Positions 8,642 through 16,666 of a stretch of DNA of 32,715 nucleotides are shown piece by piece (position 1 is the stretch's first letter; each line of letters begins with the position of its first letter). The translations under genes were made by a program, and so were the position numbers. Origin of the DNA: a virus; IMG/VR virus record IMGVR_UViG_3300005910_000019, positions 1 through 32,715 of that record. One strand, 5' to 3'. Under the pieces are notes generated by a model. The model worked only from the letters and a program-made list of their open reading frames with translations. It did no database searches and had not been told where the DNA came from.

Positions 8642-9708
8642 TATTTTGTTTCCTCCTTTAATATTTTTCTAACTGAGTCTATTAGGCCCTCAGTTAATGA
8701 CTTTTCGTCTTCGACCTCTTCTTGTACAACTTCGTCTTTTACTTCTTCTTCAGATTCTAAAACTTCTTCTTCTACTTTTTCTTCCGCTGCTTCTTCTTCA
8801 GGTTTTTCGTCTTCGACTACTTCCTCTGCTTCTACAACTTCCGCATCCGCTTCCTCAACATCTTTTTCTTCTGGTTTTTCTTCTATGATTTCTTCTGCTG
8901 GTTCTTCTTCTGCTGGTACTTCTTCAACTACTTCTTCTTCAACTACTTCTTCTTCCGCGTCGGCTTCCGCTTCTACGTCTTTAGAAATTGCTTCAATTTC
9001 AGCTGTCGTTTCTTTTACCATATCAAATAGAGATTTAATTTTCTTCTCTGCTTCTGTAGTGTCTAATTCTAGTTCTACAACAATTTTTGTTTTTTCCATT
9101 TGTGCTTCCTCCTCGCTTAGAGGTTTTTCGTCCTCTACTTTTGGTTCGTCTACTTCTTTTGTTTCTAAGGTTGGTTTATAGTCCATATACTTTTTCAACT
9201 CTTTTGCTTCTTCCGCTGAGAACACTCCTTTTTGAATCCCGGCCAATAATGCGCTTGGGTTCGCTGGAACTGTTACTGCAGAAAGTTCTAAAAGTTCATT
9301 TTTATCTAGATAAAATGTATCTTCGTCTTCTATGTGCCAATCTTTGACAATGAATCCTACTGATACTGCATTAAGATATTTTCCTTTGTATAATTTATAA
9401 ACTGTTTCCGCTAACGGGTACTCGTTTACTGCAAATTCGATATCGAATATTAATGCATTTTTCATATTATCTACGAATACATTAACTGCCTTACCTATTG
9501 GTAATGCACTATAGTCATGTCCCCACAAAAATACTGGGTTTTTCTTATAGTTATCTAATTCCCATCCTGCGGCTACCACAACATCACCATGTCTGTCTGG
9601 TTCCTCATTTGAACCGATAAAACGTAAAACATTTTCCTGTCCGTCTATTTCCTTAATACTAAATAAAAGTGATGACTTCTTGGTCTTGCTCTTTGCTTTT
9701 TCCTTCAT
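8641..9708 (-). CDS. Prohead protease (HK97 type) with long acidic C-terminal extension
   Basis: A 355-residue protein. Residues 15-160 are the U35-type prohead protease: the catalytic His lies in LWGHDYSALPIGKA, the catalytic Ser in LNAVSVGFIVKDW, followed by LLELSAVTVPANPSAL. The rest (about 185-355) is made almost entirely of Glu, Val, Ala, Lys and Asp. HK97-type proteases are normally about 200-230 residues, so this one carries an extra ~130-150 residue acidic tail that may act as scaffold or keep the enzyme inside the prohead. Start chosen for the AGGAGGAGG site 8 bases upstream; it overlaps the portal gene by 50 bases. Confidence 0.92.
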   Translation of the reverse strand: MKEKAKSKTKKSSLLFSIKEIDGQENVLRFIGSNEEPDRHGDVVVAAGWELDNYKKNPVFLWGHDYSALPIGKAVNVFVDNMKNALIFDIEFAVNEYPLAETVYKLYKGKYLNAVSVGFIVKDWHIEDEDTFYLDKNELLELSAVTVPANPSALLAGIQKGVFSAEEAKELKKYMDYKPTLETKEVDEPKVEDEKPLSEEEAQMEKTKIVVELELDTTEAEKKIKSLFDMVKETTAEIEAISKDVEAEADAEEEVVEEEVVEEVPAEEEPAEEIIEEKPEEKDVEEADAEVVEAEEVVEDEKPEEEAAEEKVEEEVLESEEEVKDEVVQEEVEDEKSLTEGLIDSVRKILKEETK

Positions 9709-11089
9709 TTGATTTACCTCCTCCTAGTAGTTTTGCTGCTACCTTGCTTTCAGCCATAATTGCTTTCTTGTTCGCCTCTTTAGATTCTTCGGATGTTTCA
9801 TCGTCGTTTGCATCGTCCGTCTCTTCATTAACCTCTTCTTCAAGAATGTCTGATGATGTCTCTTCCTGTTCTGCATTGAAAGGGTCATCTGTATCCAAAT
9901 CTACTATCGTCCTATTACTAGGGATAAGTAGCTTGTTACCTTGGTTGTCTGGTAATGGTGGAAAGTCATTTGCTTGTCTCCACTCATTAATTGTAATAGC
10001 ACCTTTGTCTAGCCCTGCGCTAGTTTTTTTAAGGTCCCATTCTCTATCTTCCACAATAAGTCTTGTGAATTTAAAGATATATCCTTTAGATCTATTATAC
10101 TGAGTTAACAATTGTCTTGTAATTGCTTCCTCGAAATCTTTTAATTGTGGCTCTAATACTTCTCTTATGTAAATATCTTGCGCCGCAACAACTGTCGCTT
10201 TGTTTGAATTCTCTACATTCCCCATGATTTCTGGAGGTATTCCGAAATGCTGCATCGCTAGATCTCTGTAAAATTTACGAGATTCCAGGAAGTCCATTTC
10301 CTTTGAAGTATTATTTAACATTGTAATTTTAGCTTCCCAGTTAAGGAATGCTGTTTTATTTGAGTTATTATAACCCATAAACTTTTGGTACCATTTTTTC
10401 TCTGCTCGTTCTATTTGTTCGTCGGTTGCTCCCTCTGGAGCTGTTATAATTAAATTAGGTGTCGCATCGTTATAGAAGAATCTCTTTATGAACTTGGCCA
10501 TATATTCGTCTGTTTCGATTTCATCCCCAATTTGCATTACTCTACCAACACCTCTAGCTGTTGGATCTTCTGGATTAGGGTTTTTTCTGTAGAACATGTC
10601 TCTTGCGTCTACTTTAAACTCTTTCCCATTTGGATTCTTAACAATATAAAATTGATCTTCTCCATGTGGAGTATCTGTTACCCATGTTGGTGGAACCCAC
10701 CATAACATAGCTGGATCTCCTGTAGCTTTATCTCTATCTATAATAGCAAATGATTCACCAAGTACTAAATAATGTACTTGTGACATGTATAAGTTTCCGC
10801 CACCTGATGTATGCCACATTAAATTTGCATCGTATAGCAAATCTGTTAATGCATGATCTCTAACTTCTTTTTCTGTTCCGTCTCGCATTACTTTGAAAAC
10901 AGAACCTCCTGATGATGCTATATCTAGAGCCATTTTTGTTACTGGCGCCATTCTAGGGTTTGTATTATATGTTTTTAACCACTCGTTACCATTTCTTAAA
11001 GGTGGATTTTTCTTTGTCGGCATCATGAAACCAGAAATTTCTGATTTTTTTAGGCCATCACCTTTTGATAATATGTCTAATATGTTCAA
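9659..11089 (-). CDS. Portal protein, HK97 family
   Basis: A ~476-residue portal, the dodecameric ring through which DNA enters the head. Family marks include LRNGNEWLKTYNTNPRMAPV near the N-terminus, DLLYDANLMWH, LVLGESFAIIDRD, and the clip/stem segment FGIPPEIMGNVENSNKAT around residue 300. The C-terminus is acidic and flexible. A TTG at 11089 is preferred as start because GGGAGG lies 8 bases upstream; the frame can be extended to a GTG at 11098, which sits against the ribosome site. The order terminase-portal-protease-capsid is classical. Confidence 0.93.
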   Translation of the reverse strand: MNILDILSKGDGLKKSEISGFMMPTKKNPPLRNGNEWLKTYNTNPRMAPVTKMALDIASSGGSVFKVMRDGTEKEVRDHALTDLLYDANLMWHTSGGGNLYMSQVHYLVLGESFAIIDRDKATGDPAMLWWVPPTWVTDTPHGEDQFYIVKNPNGKEFKVDARDMFYRKNPNPEDPTARGVGRVMQIGDEIETDEYMAKFIKRFFYNDATPNLIITAPEGATDEQIERAEKKWYQKFMGYNNSNKTAFLNWEAKITMLNNTSKEMDFLESRKFYRDLAMQHFGIPPEIMGNVENSNKATVVAAQDIYIREVLEPQLKDFEEAITRQLLTQYNRSKGYIFKFTRLIVEDREWDLKKTSAGLDKGAITINEWRQANDFPPLPDNQGNKLLIPSNRTIVDLDTDDPFNAEQEETSSDILEEEVNEETDDANDDETSEESKEANKKAIMAESKVAAKLLGGGKSNEGKSKEQDQEVITFI

Positions 11090-11121
11090 TCTAGGCACCT
11101 CCCATTTATATATACATAATT

Positions 11122-12117
11122 TTAAAAAATACGCATTTCTTTTTTTCTAATTCTATTAAGATAAATTCTTGCTAACCCTTGTGAAAAGGCATCGCAGAAA
11201 TCATCATGTGCTACTGCTGGGAATTTAAGTAGGTCTTCAAGAACATCGTCTAACCATGCATACTTTCGTATTTCTAAAGAAGTACTATTTCCTGGTAGTG
11301 ATACATTACCCGCTTCTACATAAACTGCAACCGATGACATTCTTGAATACTTGTCACCCATTGGGTTAACTGGTAGAATTCCAGGAAGCTGATCCTTCAA
11401 CGTATCTATAACCGCTGGACCGTTTGCTTTATCCTCTACTAATATCTCTATAGGTATCTTTCTACCTAATGCTTGTACTATATCATTCCATTTTTCATAC
11501 ATCGCATCTACTGCTTGTAGTGTTTGTGTAAATGATAGATTCTGTTTATACTTATCAACTAGCTGCGTCGTAACGCCGTCTGTTAAAAATACGGCACACG
11601 CTACATAATCGTTGTTTTCTTTTCCTTTAAATGACATATCCCAAGAATGAACTATCCAAAGTTCCTTTTCCTGTTTGTCCTTTTGGTGGTAAAGAAGAGT
11701 ATGCCAACTTTTGAACCAGTCTCTGTTTAGCACTGCTCCTTGTTCTGGCGATGGATCTTGTAAATATTGAGCATTAAAGGTTCTTATACCTTGCTCGGTT
11801 ACTGTTTGATCTAACCATTTTTTGTCCATTCTAGCTGGCCATAAAACATTATCTTTTGTCATTTTCCAAACTGTTCCAGACAATGGTCCAACAAATGTCA
11901 AAGTATCAACCGTCTGTACTGGCATTACTATGAATTTGTAAAATGGGTAATTCTCTTTTATAAAACCACTAACGTCACTAAAGTGTAGACGTTGTTGGAT
12001 ATTAACAATAATACCTGTGTTAAAGTTGTTAAGTCTAGATGGCAGCGTATTTCTTAAGAAGTTAATTGCTGTCTTTCTATCTGCTTCTGATTCTGCTTGT
12101 TTAGGATTTTGAATATC
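11122..12117 (-). CDS. terL: Terminase large subunit, exon 2 (C-terminal ATPase part and nuclease)
   Basis: The frame continues the terminase after removal of the group I intron. It begins at GAT ATT CAA (DIQNPKQAESEADR), which completes the Walker B acidic pair when joined to exon 1 (LLD|DIQNP). It includes TGIIVNIQQRLHFSDVSG (motif C region with the coupling residues) and the RNase H-like nuclease with WDMSFK, LVEDKANGPAVI and a final HDDFCDAF. The first ATG in this stretch (11925) is internal and has no ribosome site, so the stretch is not a separate gene. Joined with exon 1 the protein has about 528 residues, normal for the family. Confidence 0.9.
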   Translation of the reverse strand, partial: DIQNPKQAESEADRKTAINFLRNTLPSRLNNFNTGIIVNIQQRLHFSDVSGFIKENYPFYKFIVMPVQTVDTLTFVGPLSGTVWKMTKDNVLWPARMDKKWLDQTVTEQGIRTFNAQYLQDPSPEQGAVLNRDWFKSWHTLLYHQKDKQEKELWIVHSWDMSFKGKENNDYVACAVFLTDGVTTQLVDKYKQNLSFTQTLQAVDAMYEKWNDIVQALGRKIPIEILVEDKANGPAVIDTLKDQLPGILPVNPMGDKYSRMSSVAVYVEAGNVSLPGNSTSLEIRKYAWLDDVLEDLLKFPAVAHDDFCDAFSQGLARIYLNRIRKKEMRIF

Positions 12118-13093
12118 CGTATTTATCCATACTTTAATATGGTACTGACTATATCTTCAACCTATAAGGTTGTTATGCGCTTCCATACGTGCTAATTATC
12201 GTATGTACTCCCGTTAGGGATAGTCGATTGACCTTTAAGAAGCCTTATATTGAAACTTTATATTTCCTTTAATAACATTGTGTTTTATTCTATACCAGAT
12301 TGTTGCACGATTTATCCCTGTTTGTTCTGCGGCATCTGTTAATCCACGAAACTCTTGTGTGCTTCCGCATTGTGTGTTTATCATCTGTACAATCTCTGTA
12401 TTATACGTATTATATTTTAAAAGATTACTCATGTAACTGTTATGATCAATAGAATGTTTTCTACCTCGCATACCGTTAGTTTTTAAACGCGCGGCACTTA
12501 TCTTTTTATTATGTGCAGCTGTGTTATGGCATCCTTTACGATTATTTGAATAATTGACTAAACTATTTTCTGCTCTTATCTTGGCATTCTTTCTTTTTAT
12601 AGCCGTCCATTCAAAAGTCTGTCCACCTTGTCCTCCTATAGTTATATTATAACCATTTGGAGCAATCGTATTGTGCTTCTCTATATTAGAGATTTCCAGC
12701 GAGTTTAAATTATCTTCTAGGCATTCATATAATACCTCTACAGTGAAATTATTCCATCCATATTTATTAATAGATAAATATAATGGGGTTTTCCTGTTTT
12801 TAATATTATTCTTATGCTCTTTTATTCTACGTGCTATATTTATACTTTGACCAATATAACTTTTATTTGTAATGTTATTTGTGAGTTTATAAATTCCAAT
12901 CATATTAACTCCAAACTTGGCACCGGATTGTCTTAGATTTCTCCTTAGATTTCCCGGTTAGCCATAACTTATTTTTTTTTTCATGTTATGACACCGCTTT
13001 TGCTTGCGTTCACATAATATTACATGCAATGTTACCATTACACTAGACATATTTCTCTTTTTGTTTTTATGCGGGAGAGGTGAGATAATCTTT
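12118..13093 (-). mobile_element. Group I intron (td-like, IA2 type) in the terminase gene
   Basis: A 976-base intron. Core elements resemble the T4 td intron: GACAATCCGGTGCCAAG (12932-12916), CGACTATCCC and GGGAGTA around 12226-12205, and GAAGATATAGTC (12158-12147), which forms P7 with GACTATC. Exon 1 ends TTAGAT and pairs with an internal guide GTCTAG (13048-13043), with the required U-G wobble at the splice site; the adjacent AATAT (13053-13049) pairs with exon 2 bases ATATT as P10. The intron ends in G. Removing it joins LLD to DIQNP in frame. The exact 5' splice site is an inference from P1/P10 and protein continuity. Confidence 0.88.
12235..12903 (-). CDS. GIY-YIG homing endonuclease in the group I intron
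   Basis: A 222-residue protein. Residues 2-90 are the GIY-YIG nuclease domain: GIYKLTN and SYIGQS give the name motifs, R26 in the following helix and E/N residues near 75 complete the active site, and NGYNITIGGQGG follows. The middle has a basic, NUMOD3-like stretch (GRKHSIDHNSYMS), and the C-terminus has a helix-turn-helix (FRGLTDAAEQTGINRATIWYR) of the intron-endonuclease repeat type that binds the target. It lies between the P4-side element and P7 of the intron, looped out of the ribozyme core. It would spread the intron to intron-less terminase genes. Confidence 0.92.
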   Translation of the reverse strand: MIGIYKLTNNITNKSYIGQSINIARRIKEHKNNIKNRKTPLYLSINKYGWNNFTVEVLYECLEDNLNSLEISNIEKHNTIAPNGYNITIGGQGGQTFEWTAIKRKNAKIRAENSLVNYSNNRKGCHNTAAHNKKISAARLKTNGMRGRKHSIDHNSYMSNLLKYNTYNTEIVQMINTQCGSTQEFRGLTDAAEQTGINRATIWYRIKHNVIKGNIKFQYKAS

Positions 13094-13684
13094 ATCTAAT
13101 AAGATGATATCCGCTCCCTTACCCGTTAATGTACCTCCAACTGATGTTGCAAACATTGAACCTCTTTGTTCATTCTCAAAGTACGTCTTAGTATTTTGAT
13201 CGTCTGAGATTTTTATTTTGTTTCCCCAACGCTCTATAAACCAATCACTTTGAATAATATTTCTACGTTTCTTATTTAACTCGATTGATAAATCAACTGA
13301 GTATGAAACCGTTATGAATTGAACTGATGGATCGTGTATCCAAACCCAACATGGAAAAAATACATTAAAAAATAATGACTTCATAGTTCTAGGAGGTACA
13401 TTTAAGCACACCCTTCTCTTGAGTTCATGTTCTTTAAGTTGTTCAATCCTCTCTTGTGGGATATCAACAATATCTTCAATTCTATCTAACACTAGCAGCA
13501 TAAGTTCTTCTTCTAAATACGCTAAATGCCAGTTGTCTATAAATTCGGTTCCTGGCTCTACTACATGCCAAGCCTGTTTAGCAAATTCTAATAAACTCTT
13601 TTCAGCCAATAGCTTTTCAAGTAACCGTTCTCCTCCGGGTTGCTGTAACATTGCTATTAGTTCGTCATTATTCTGCATTTGCAT
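13094..13684 (-). CDS. terL: Terminase large subunit, exon 1 (N-terminal ATPase)
   Basis: 197 codons encode the N-terminal ATPase half of the packaging motor. Walker A is CLNVPPRTMKS around residue 95-105, preceded by the adenine-binding region (FIDNWHLAYLEEEL). Motif 'TVSYSVDLSIELNKKRR' and GTLTGKGADIILLD (start of Walker B) follow. Without splicing the frame would read a few further codons (KDYLTSPA) to a stop in the intron. It overlaps the small terminase gene by 17 bases, so the two are translationally coupled. Confidence 0.92.
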
Positions 13685-14288
13685 CCGGTGCTTCTATAAC
13701 AACGCGAGATGCGTCTAGAAGTCCTTTTATCTCTTCTGTAGAAAGCTGTAATAATGGAGAAAAATCTACATCTATTATGTTTCTTTTTTCTATTTCAGTT
13801 TTTTCTTTCCAATCTTCCCCACGTTTGTTTTTAAGTACAAACTTTGCAAAAGTTGGATTAGCTCTAGCATGCTTACTGATAGAAACTACATCTCCAGTTT
13901 TATTGTTTACAACTGTTTCTTCGTAGTCATATCCTTTGGCTTCATTATACATAGATAATTCGACATCATCTAATAATATATTCATTCCATCCTCGTATGC
14001 TTTTCTAACTTCAAAAATATCTCTTTTGTAGTTGCTAAACGAACTAGTACTTATGTCTAATAATTGAGCAATATCAGAATCCCTCATACCCAACGCTTTA
14101 CACGATGTTATATGTTTAAGGTGTGGCTGTATCTTCAATTGGTAAAATCTTGACTCTGCACTTACTTCGTCGGTTATTATCTCAACTGGTTCCTCAGGTT
14201 TTATGTCCTTATCAATCATATCAATATCTATATCAATGATGATCTCTTCACCAGTTTCGTTGTCTATGATAACTGTATCCTTAGCCAT
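13668..14288 (-). CDS. terS: Terminase small subunit
   Basis: A 206-residue protein. After an acidic N-terminus (residues 1-45) there is a helix-turn-helix, GMRDSDIAQLLDISTSSFSNYKR (about residues 67-89), which is the DNA-recognition domain of small terminases, and a helical central part for oligomerisation. The C-terminal part ends with NIIDVDFSPLLQLS, which can contact the large subunit. It is the first gene of the late operon, with a ribosome site GAGGTGG and a consensus promoter just upstream. Confidence 0.85.
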   Translation of the reverse strand: MAKDTVIIDNETGEEIIIDIDIDMIDKDIKPEEPVEIITDEVSAESRFYQLKIQPHLKHITSCKALGMRDSDIAQLLDISTSSFSNYKRDIFEVRKAYEDGMNILLDDVELSMYNEAKGYDYEETVVNNKTGDVVSISKHARANPTFAKFVLKNKRGEDWKEKTEIEKRNIIDVDFSPLLQLSTEEIKGLLDASRVVIEAPDANAE

Positions 14289-14331
14289 CGAACCACCTCA
14301 ATTAATTTTCCTTCTTTTTTAATTCTCCTAT

Positions 14332-14360
14332 ATTATAACATATTTACACTGATTTGTCAA
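14332..14360 (-). promoter_or_regulatory. Late operon promoter (sigma-A consensus)
   Basis: Read on the minus strand: TTGACA (14360-14355), exactly 17 bases, then TATAAT (14337-14332), both perfect matches. It fires into the small terminase gene about 45 bases on. Three phased GTAAAC repeats lie directly upstream of its -35 box. Confidence 0.88.
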
Positions 14361-14367
14361 GTGTTTT

Positions 14368-14411
14368 GTAAACATTTGGTAAACAAATTGTAAACTTTAC
14401 AGAACTTTACA
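14368..14411. repeat. Phased GTAAAC direct repeats (operator-like)
   Basis: GTAAAC occurs at 14368, 14379 and 14390, spaced exactly 11 bases, followed by two copies of AACTTTACA at 14393 and 14403 (10 bases apart). Spacing close to one helical turn puts the sites on one face of the DNA. The cluster abuts the -35 box of the late promoter, so it is a candidate binding site for a late activator or a repressor. Confidence 0.6.
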
Positions 14412-14527
14412 CTACTAATAGATATAGAACCCTATAAAATAAGGGATGCAAAAAATTGTCGAAAATACTTGACATTTAGTATCTATTATGATACGCGCGC
14501 ATTGTAGCTCCGCATGGGGCAGTAATG

Positions 14528-14547
14528 GTAACATAGTGTAACATAGT
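14528..14547. repeat. Tandem GTAACATAGT repeat
   Basis: Two perfect head-to-tail copies of the 10-base sequence GTAACATAGT, followed after about 13 bases by an inverted, looser pair (TTACACATATTACA, 14560-14573). Located between the two divergent promoters, about 100 bases upstream of the rightward one; likely operator sites. The rest of 14289-14717 shows no reading frame. Confidence 0.5.
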
Positions 14548-14638
14548 GTTTAAGGATATTACACATATTACATTAGATTGTTTTTTTTCTTTGGTTCTTT
14601 CTTTTTTTAGGTAGTTTAGAAATTTGTTTAGAAAAGAC

Positions 14639-14667
14639 TTGACAAATGTTTAGTAATATGTTATACT
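14639..14667 (+). promoter_or_regulatory. Rightward promoter of the Ro-like gene
   Basis: TTGACA at 14639-14644, 17 bases, TATACT at 14662-14667. It is the only strong promoter seen ahead of the Ro-like gene; none was seen immediately ahead of the RNA array, so the array may be transcribed from here too. Confidence 0.85.
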
Positions 14668-14717
14668 GGGTTTGAAGTTACAAAAAGACACAAAAAAAAT
14701 CTCTGGAGGGGATACTT

Positions 14718-16256
14718 ATGAATTACGTAGAAGCACTACAAAAACAAGGAGCAACAGCAGTTAACACAAAGGGAGGAATTTACTCTAGTAATACTTTAGA
14801 TGCGAATCTAAATTTATTTGCTAGCACCTTTAGACAGTTGCCAGATGATGAGATCGCGTTACTATTTGCGAACGCATACTCGGAAGATAAAATTCTTGCT
14901 ACACAAAATCTATTAAGCATTATGGATATTCGTGGAGGTAAAGGAGAAAGACATGCGACTAAAGCGCTATTGAAGAAAATCATTTCAGTGGATAAAAATG
15001 TTGCAAAAAACATAATTCCAATCATTGGAGACTTAGCTAGATATGATTACATTTTAGAATATATGGAAACATCTCTTGAAAGAGAGGTTATTTCGTACAT
15101 AGCAACTAAGATCAACGAAGATGTGGAAAAAATAGCTAATAATGAACAAGGTATTAGTTTAATAGGTAAGTGGTTACCTAGTTTAAGAACGCATAAAAAA
15201 GATAATCCAGTGGCGAAGAAACTAGCTATTGCTTTATTCAGCGGAGTAGAAGAAAAAGGATCTGCATTTAAACAATACAGAAAGACGTTGAAATCTCTTA
15301 GAGATGCAATTAAAATTGTAGAAACATTAATCACAAATAAACAATATGACAAAGTTAATTACGAAACAGTTCCAACTAAAGCAATGCTTAAATACAGAGC
15401 GGCTTTCGAGAAAAACGATTTAGAAAAATATAGAAGTTTCCTAGATGCGGTTTCTGTTGGAGAAAAGAAAATAAATACACAAGGTTTATTCTGTTATGAT
15501 ATAATCAGAAAGATATTAACAGGAGAATACGGAGGATCATGGAACTACGATGGTCTAATAGCATCAGATGGTATGTCAGATGAAGAACGACTACTATTCA
15601 ACAACATGTGGGAAAACCAACTTGATATTCTTGATGGCGACGCTAGAAATATATTAGCGATAGCAGATACATCAGGATCAATGACAGGTGGAGAATATAT
15701 ACCAATGTCAACAAGTGTGGGACTAGCTTTATATTTAGCTGAAAGAAACACAGGTTATTTTAAAGATTATTTCATGACTTTTGATGATGACCCACAATTC
15801 CACAAAGTAACAGGTTTAGATATAGTAGACAAAGTAAAAAACATTCAGTCAATAGTTGGAACAACAGACGTTGATAAAGCGTTTAAATTACTTTTAGATA
15901 CAGCAGTAACAAACAAAGTTAGCCAAGAAGAAATACCAAGTCATGTTATTTTAATAAGTGATATGGAATTTGATCAAGGAACAAGCTCAAAAGGCGGAAC
16001 TAATTTTGACGGTTGGAAAAGAACATTCGAGGCAGCTGGCTACACATTACCGATAATCATATTCTGGAATGTGTCATCTTACACAGGTGGTTATCCAGTT
16101 ACCAAATTCGAAAAAGATGTAGTGATGATCTCAGGATACTCTACAAACATCTTTAAGAATATCCTTAATTTAGAAAGATTTACGCCGGTTTCGGCGATGC
16201 AGGAAAGCCTAGCTAAGTATTTAGAGCTGGCTGAAGAACTGCATAAATTAAAATAA
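14718..16256 (+). CDS. Ro60-like RNA-binding protein (DUF2828/TROVE-like plus vWA)
   Basis: A 512-residue protein. The N-terminal ~300 residues are helical and match the DUF2828 pattern, a relative of the TROVE ring of Ro60: LFANAYSEDKILATQNLL, IRGGKGERHATK, LIGKWLPSLRTH, then YRKTLKSLRDAIKIVE and VPTKAMLKY. The C-terminal part is a von Willebrand A domain with a full MIDAS start, DTSGSM at residues 317-322, a GTTDVDKAF segment carrying the middle Thr, and ISDMEFD with the third Asp (about residue 414). Ro60 binds Y RNAs on its outer surface and ends of misfolded RNA in its central hole. The start has GGAGGGG 8 bases upstream. Directly after it lies an array of six structured RNAs, one with a tRNA mimic. 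RNA binding is inferred from family and context. Confidence 0.88.
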   Translation: MNYVEALQKQGATAVNTKGGIYSSNTLDANLNLFASTFRQLPDDEIALLFANAYSEDKILATQNLLSIMDIRGGKGERHATKALLKKIISVDKNVAKNIIPIIGDLARYDYILEYMETSLEREVISYIATKINEDVEKIANNEQGISLIGKWLPSLRTHKKDNPVAKKLAIALFSGVEEKGSAFKQYRKTLKSLRDAIKIVETLITNKQYDKVNYETVPTKAMLKYRAAFEKNDLEKYRSFLDAVSVGEKKINTQGLFCYDIIRKILTGEYGGSWNYDGLIASDGMSDEERLLFNNMWENQLDILDGDARNILAIADTSGSMTGGEYIPMSTSVGLALYLAERNTGYFKDYFMTFDDDPQFHKVTGLDIVDKVKNIQSIVGTTDVDKAFKLLLDTAVTNKVSQEEIPSHVILISDMEFDQGTSSKGGTNFDGWKRTFEAAGYTLPIIIFWNVSSYTGGYPVTKFEKDVVMISGYSTNIFKNILNLERFTPVSAMQESLAKYLELAEELHKLK

Positions 16257-16257
16257 C

Positions 16258-16458
16258 ATGAGCACTATAGAAAGAAAAAAAGTATTAGTACTTTATCTAA
16301 AATGGCTAAATGAAACCAACCCTCATTGCAAATCATTTAATACTTTCATAAAAAACGTACATCAATGTGAGTGCGGAGCCATTGTGCATAAAGAATTTTG
16401 TTTCTTTCACAATCAAGTAGCGTTATGCGAAAAATGCTTCTTAGATAAATATATTTAA
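16258..16458 (+). CDS. Small Cys-rich, zinc-ribbon-like protein
   Basis: A 66-residue protein starting one base after the Ro-like stop, hence probably translated by coupling. The N-terminal half is helical and basic (MSTIERKKVLVLYLKWLNE). The C-terminal half has CxC, a further Cys and two His, then CxxC (HQCECGAIVH...CFFHNQ...CEKCF), enough to bind one or two zinc ions. Family not recognised. The stop overlaps the upstream flank of the first RNA unit, so translation could affect the folding of that RNA. Confidence 0.72.
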   Translation: MSTIERKKVLVLYLKWLNETNPHCKSFNTFIKNVHQCECGAIVHKEFCFFHNQVALCEKCFLDKYI

Positions 16459-16464
16459 TAATAT

Positions 16465-16576
16465 GACTCTTACAGCAAACCAAAAATTGACCTTGTAAGT
16501 CCGAAGTCGTGGGTTCAAGTCCCACCATTCCCGCATGGGAGTGTAGCTCAGTTGGTAGAGCGCGAAATAACGAGTC
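16465..16576 (+). ncRNA. Y-RNA-like unit 1 with a circularly permuted tRNA (anticodon UGU)
   Basis: The unit opens GACTC-TTACAGCAA and closes with GAGTC (16572-16576); flanking AATAAT and ATTATT extend the stem. Inside is a complete tRNA in permuted order. The 3' part comes first: positions 29-73 at 16489-16533, with anticodon loop CUUGUAA, AAGTC variable region, T arm GTGGG-TTCAAGT-CCCAC and acceptor strand CATTCCC. After a GCAT loop the 5' part follows: 1-28 at 16537-16564, acceptor GGGAGTG, TA, D arm GCTC-AGTTGGTA-GAGC, G, CG. All four stems pair completely: acceptor 7 bp with one G-U, D 4, anticodon 5, T 5. The break is between 28 and 29. A closed acceptor and missing CCA argue against a normal tRNA and for a tRNA-mimic Y RNA. 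Confidence 0.85.
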
Positions 16577-16601
16577 ACGTATTATTTAAAATAAAAAATT
16601 T

Positions 16602-16653
16602 GACCCTTACAGCAATTAAAAAACCCCTTTCAATGGAGAAAATATTACGGGTC
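16602..16653 (+). ncRNA. Y-RNA-like unit 2 (short)
   Basis: 52 bases. GACCC-TTACAGCAA at the start and GGGTC at 16649-16653 form the closing stem; the variable base pair is C-G here. The interior is A-rich with a short possible hairpin (TTTC / GAAA). No tRNA-like part. Confidence 0.68.
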
Positions 16654-16666
16654 TAGTACTATTAAT

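Noticed and set aside
8885-9181. Plus-strand Ser/Thr-rich frames opposite the protease gene
   Set aside because: They are shadows of the Glu/Val-rich coding region (GAA/GAG codons read backwards as TTC/CTC).
11122-11925. Separate terminase-like gene starting at the ATG at 11925
   Set aside because: The same frame is open upstream to the intron boundary and encodes conserved terminase residues, and no ribosome site precedes this ATG.
14469-14492. Second rightward promoter (TTGACA ... TATGAT)
   Set aside because: The spacing is 12 bases, too short for a sigma-A promoter.
16489-16564. Ordinary tRNA gene
   Set aside because: The 3' half comes before the 5' half and the acceptor strands are joined by GCAT with no CCA. 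A standard linear tRNA does not exist here.
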